Shown: piece after piece, positions 6,509-6,544 of the stretch
Layout of the letters: each line of letters begins with the position of its first letter
Numbering within the stretch: the first letter of the stretch is position 1
Assembly: GCA_003131985.1 (NCBI GenBank)
Contig: PKWH01000149.1
Span: 441-6,984 of the forward strand
Length of the DNA: 6,544 nucleotides
Direction: 5' to 3'
Source of the DNA: Acidobacteriota bacterium
GTDB taxonomy: Bacteria; Acidobacteriota; Terriglobia; Acidiferrales; UBA7541
Notes under the pieces: model-generated
What the model saw: only the letters and a program-made list of their open reading frames with translations
Database searches by the model: none
Told to the model about the DNA's origin: nothing
Made by a program: the position numbers and the translations under genes

Positions 6509-6544
6509 CCACCTGCAGAAGAAAACGGCGGATCACTCAATCAG

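Overview
The window is ordinary, gene-dense bacterial chromosome of moderately high GC. It holds eight protein genes, no gene-free stretch over 300 bases, and no tRNA, rRNA, CRISPR, insertion sequence or long repeat that I could see. Protein wording such as the DrrA-type ATPase with an FSGGMRRRLE signature and the Trm112-like protein with CPVDK suggests an Acidobacteriota-like soil or sediment bacterium. That placement is inference from familiarity, since the window has no marker gene.

Layout. (1) 1-2427, plus strand: a three-gene ABC export operon. It has the ATPase (cut by the left edge, Walker A missing), an ABC-2 membrane permease, and a small single-span membrane protein of unknown function. 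The junctions are tight and the ribosome binding sites good. (2) 2479-5622, minus strand, read right to left: a free-standing B3/B4 (PheRS-beta-like) domain protein, a large GH57 alpha-glucan enzyme (4-alpha-glucanotransferase or alpha-amylase type), and a 57-residue Trm112/UPF0434-like protein. The Trm112-like gene converges with the export operon across a 51-base gap. (3) 5703-6508, plus strand: a DUF309 helical protein divergent from the B3/B4 gene, then a 102-residue DUF59/MIP18 (SufT-like) protein for iron-sulfur cluster maturation. The last 36 bases hold nothing I can identify.

How they fit together. The first three genes probably make one export machine, with the ATPase driving a permease dimer. 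The substrate cannot be told from sequence. The other genes are housekeeping or accessory types: glucan remodelling, RNA or translation-linked small proteins, and metal-cluster assembly. They show no shared pathway. I found no convincing undescribed multi-gene system. The best leads are a 22-codon mini-ORF bridging the ATPase and permease genes with an ATGA overlap, the unknown membrane protein in the export operon, and the one-cysteine-short zinc motif of the Trm112-like protein.
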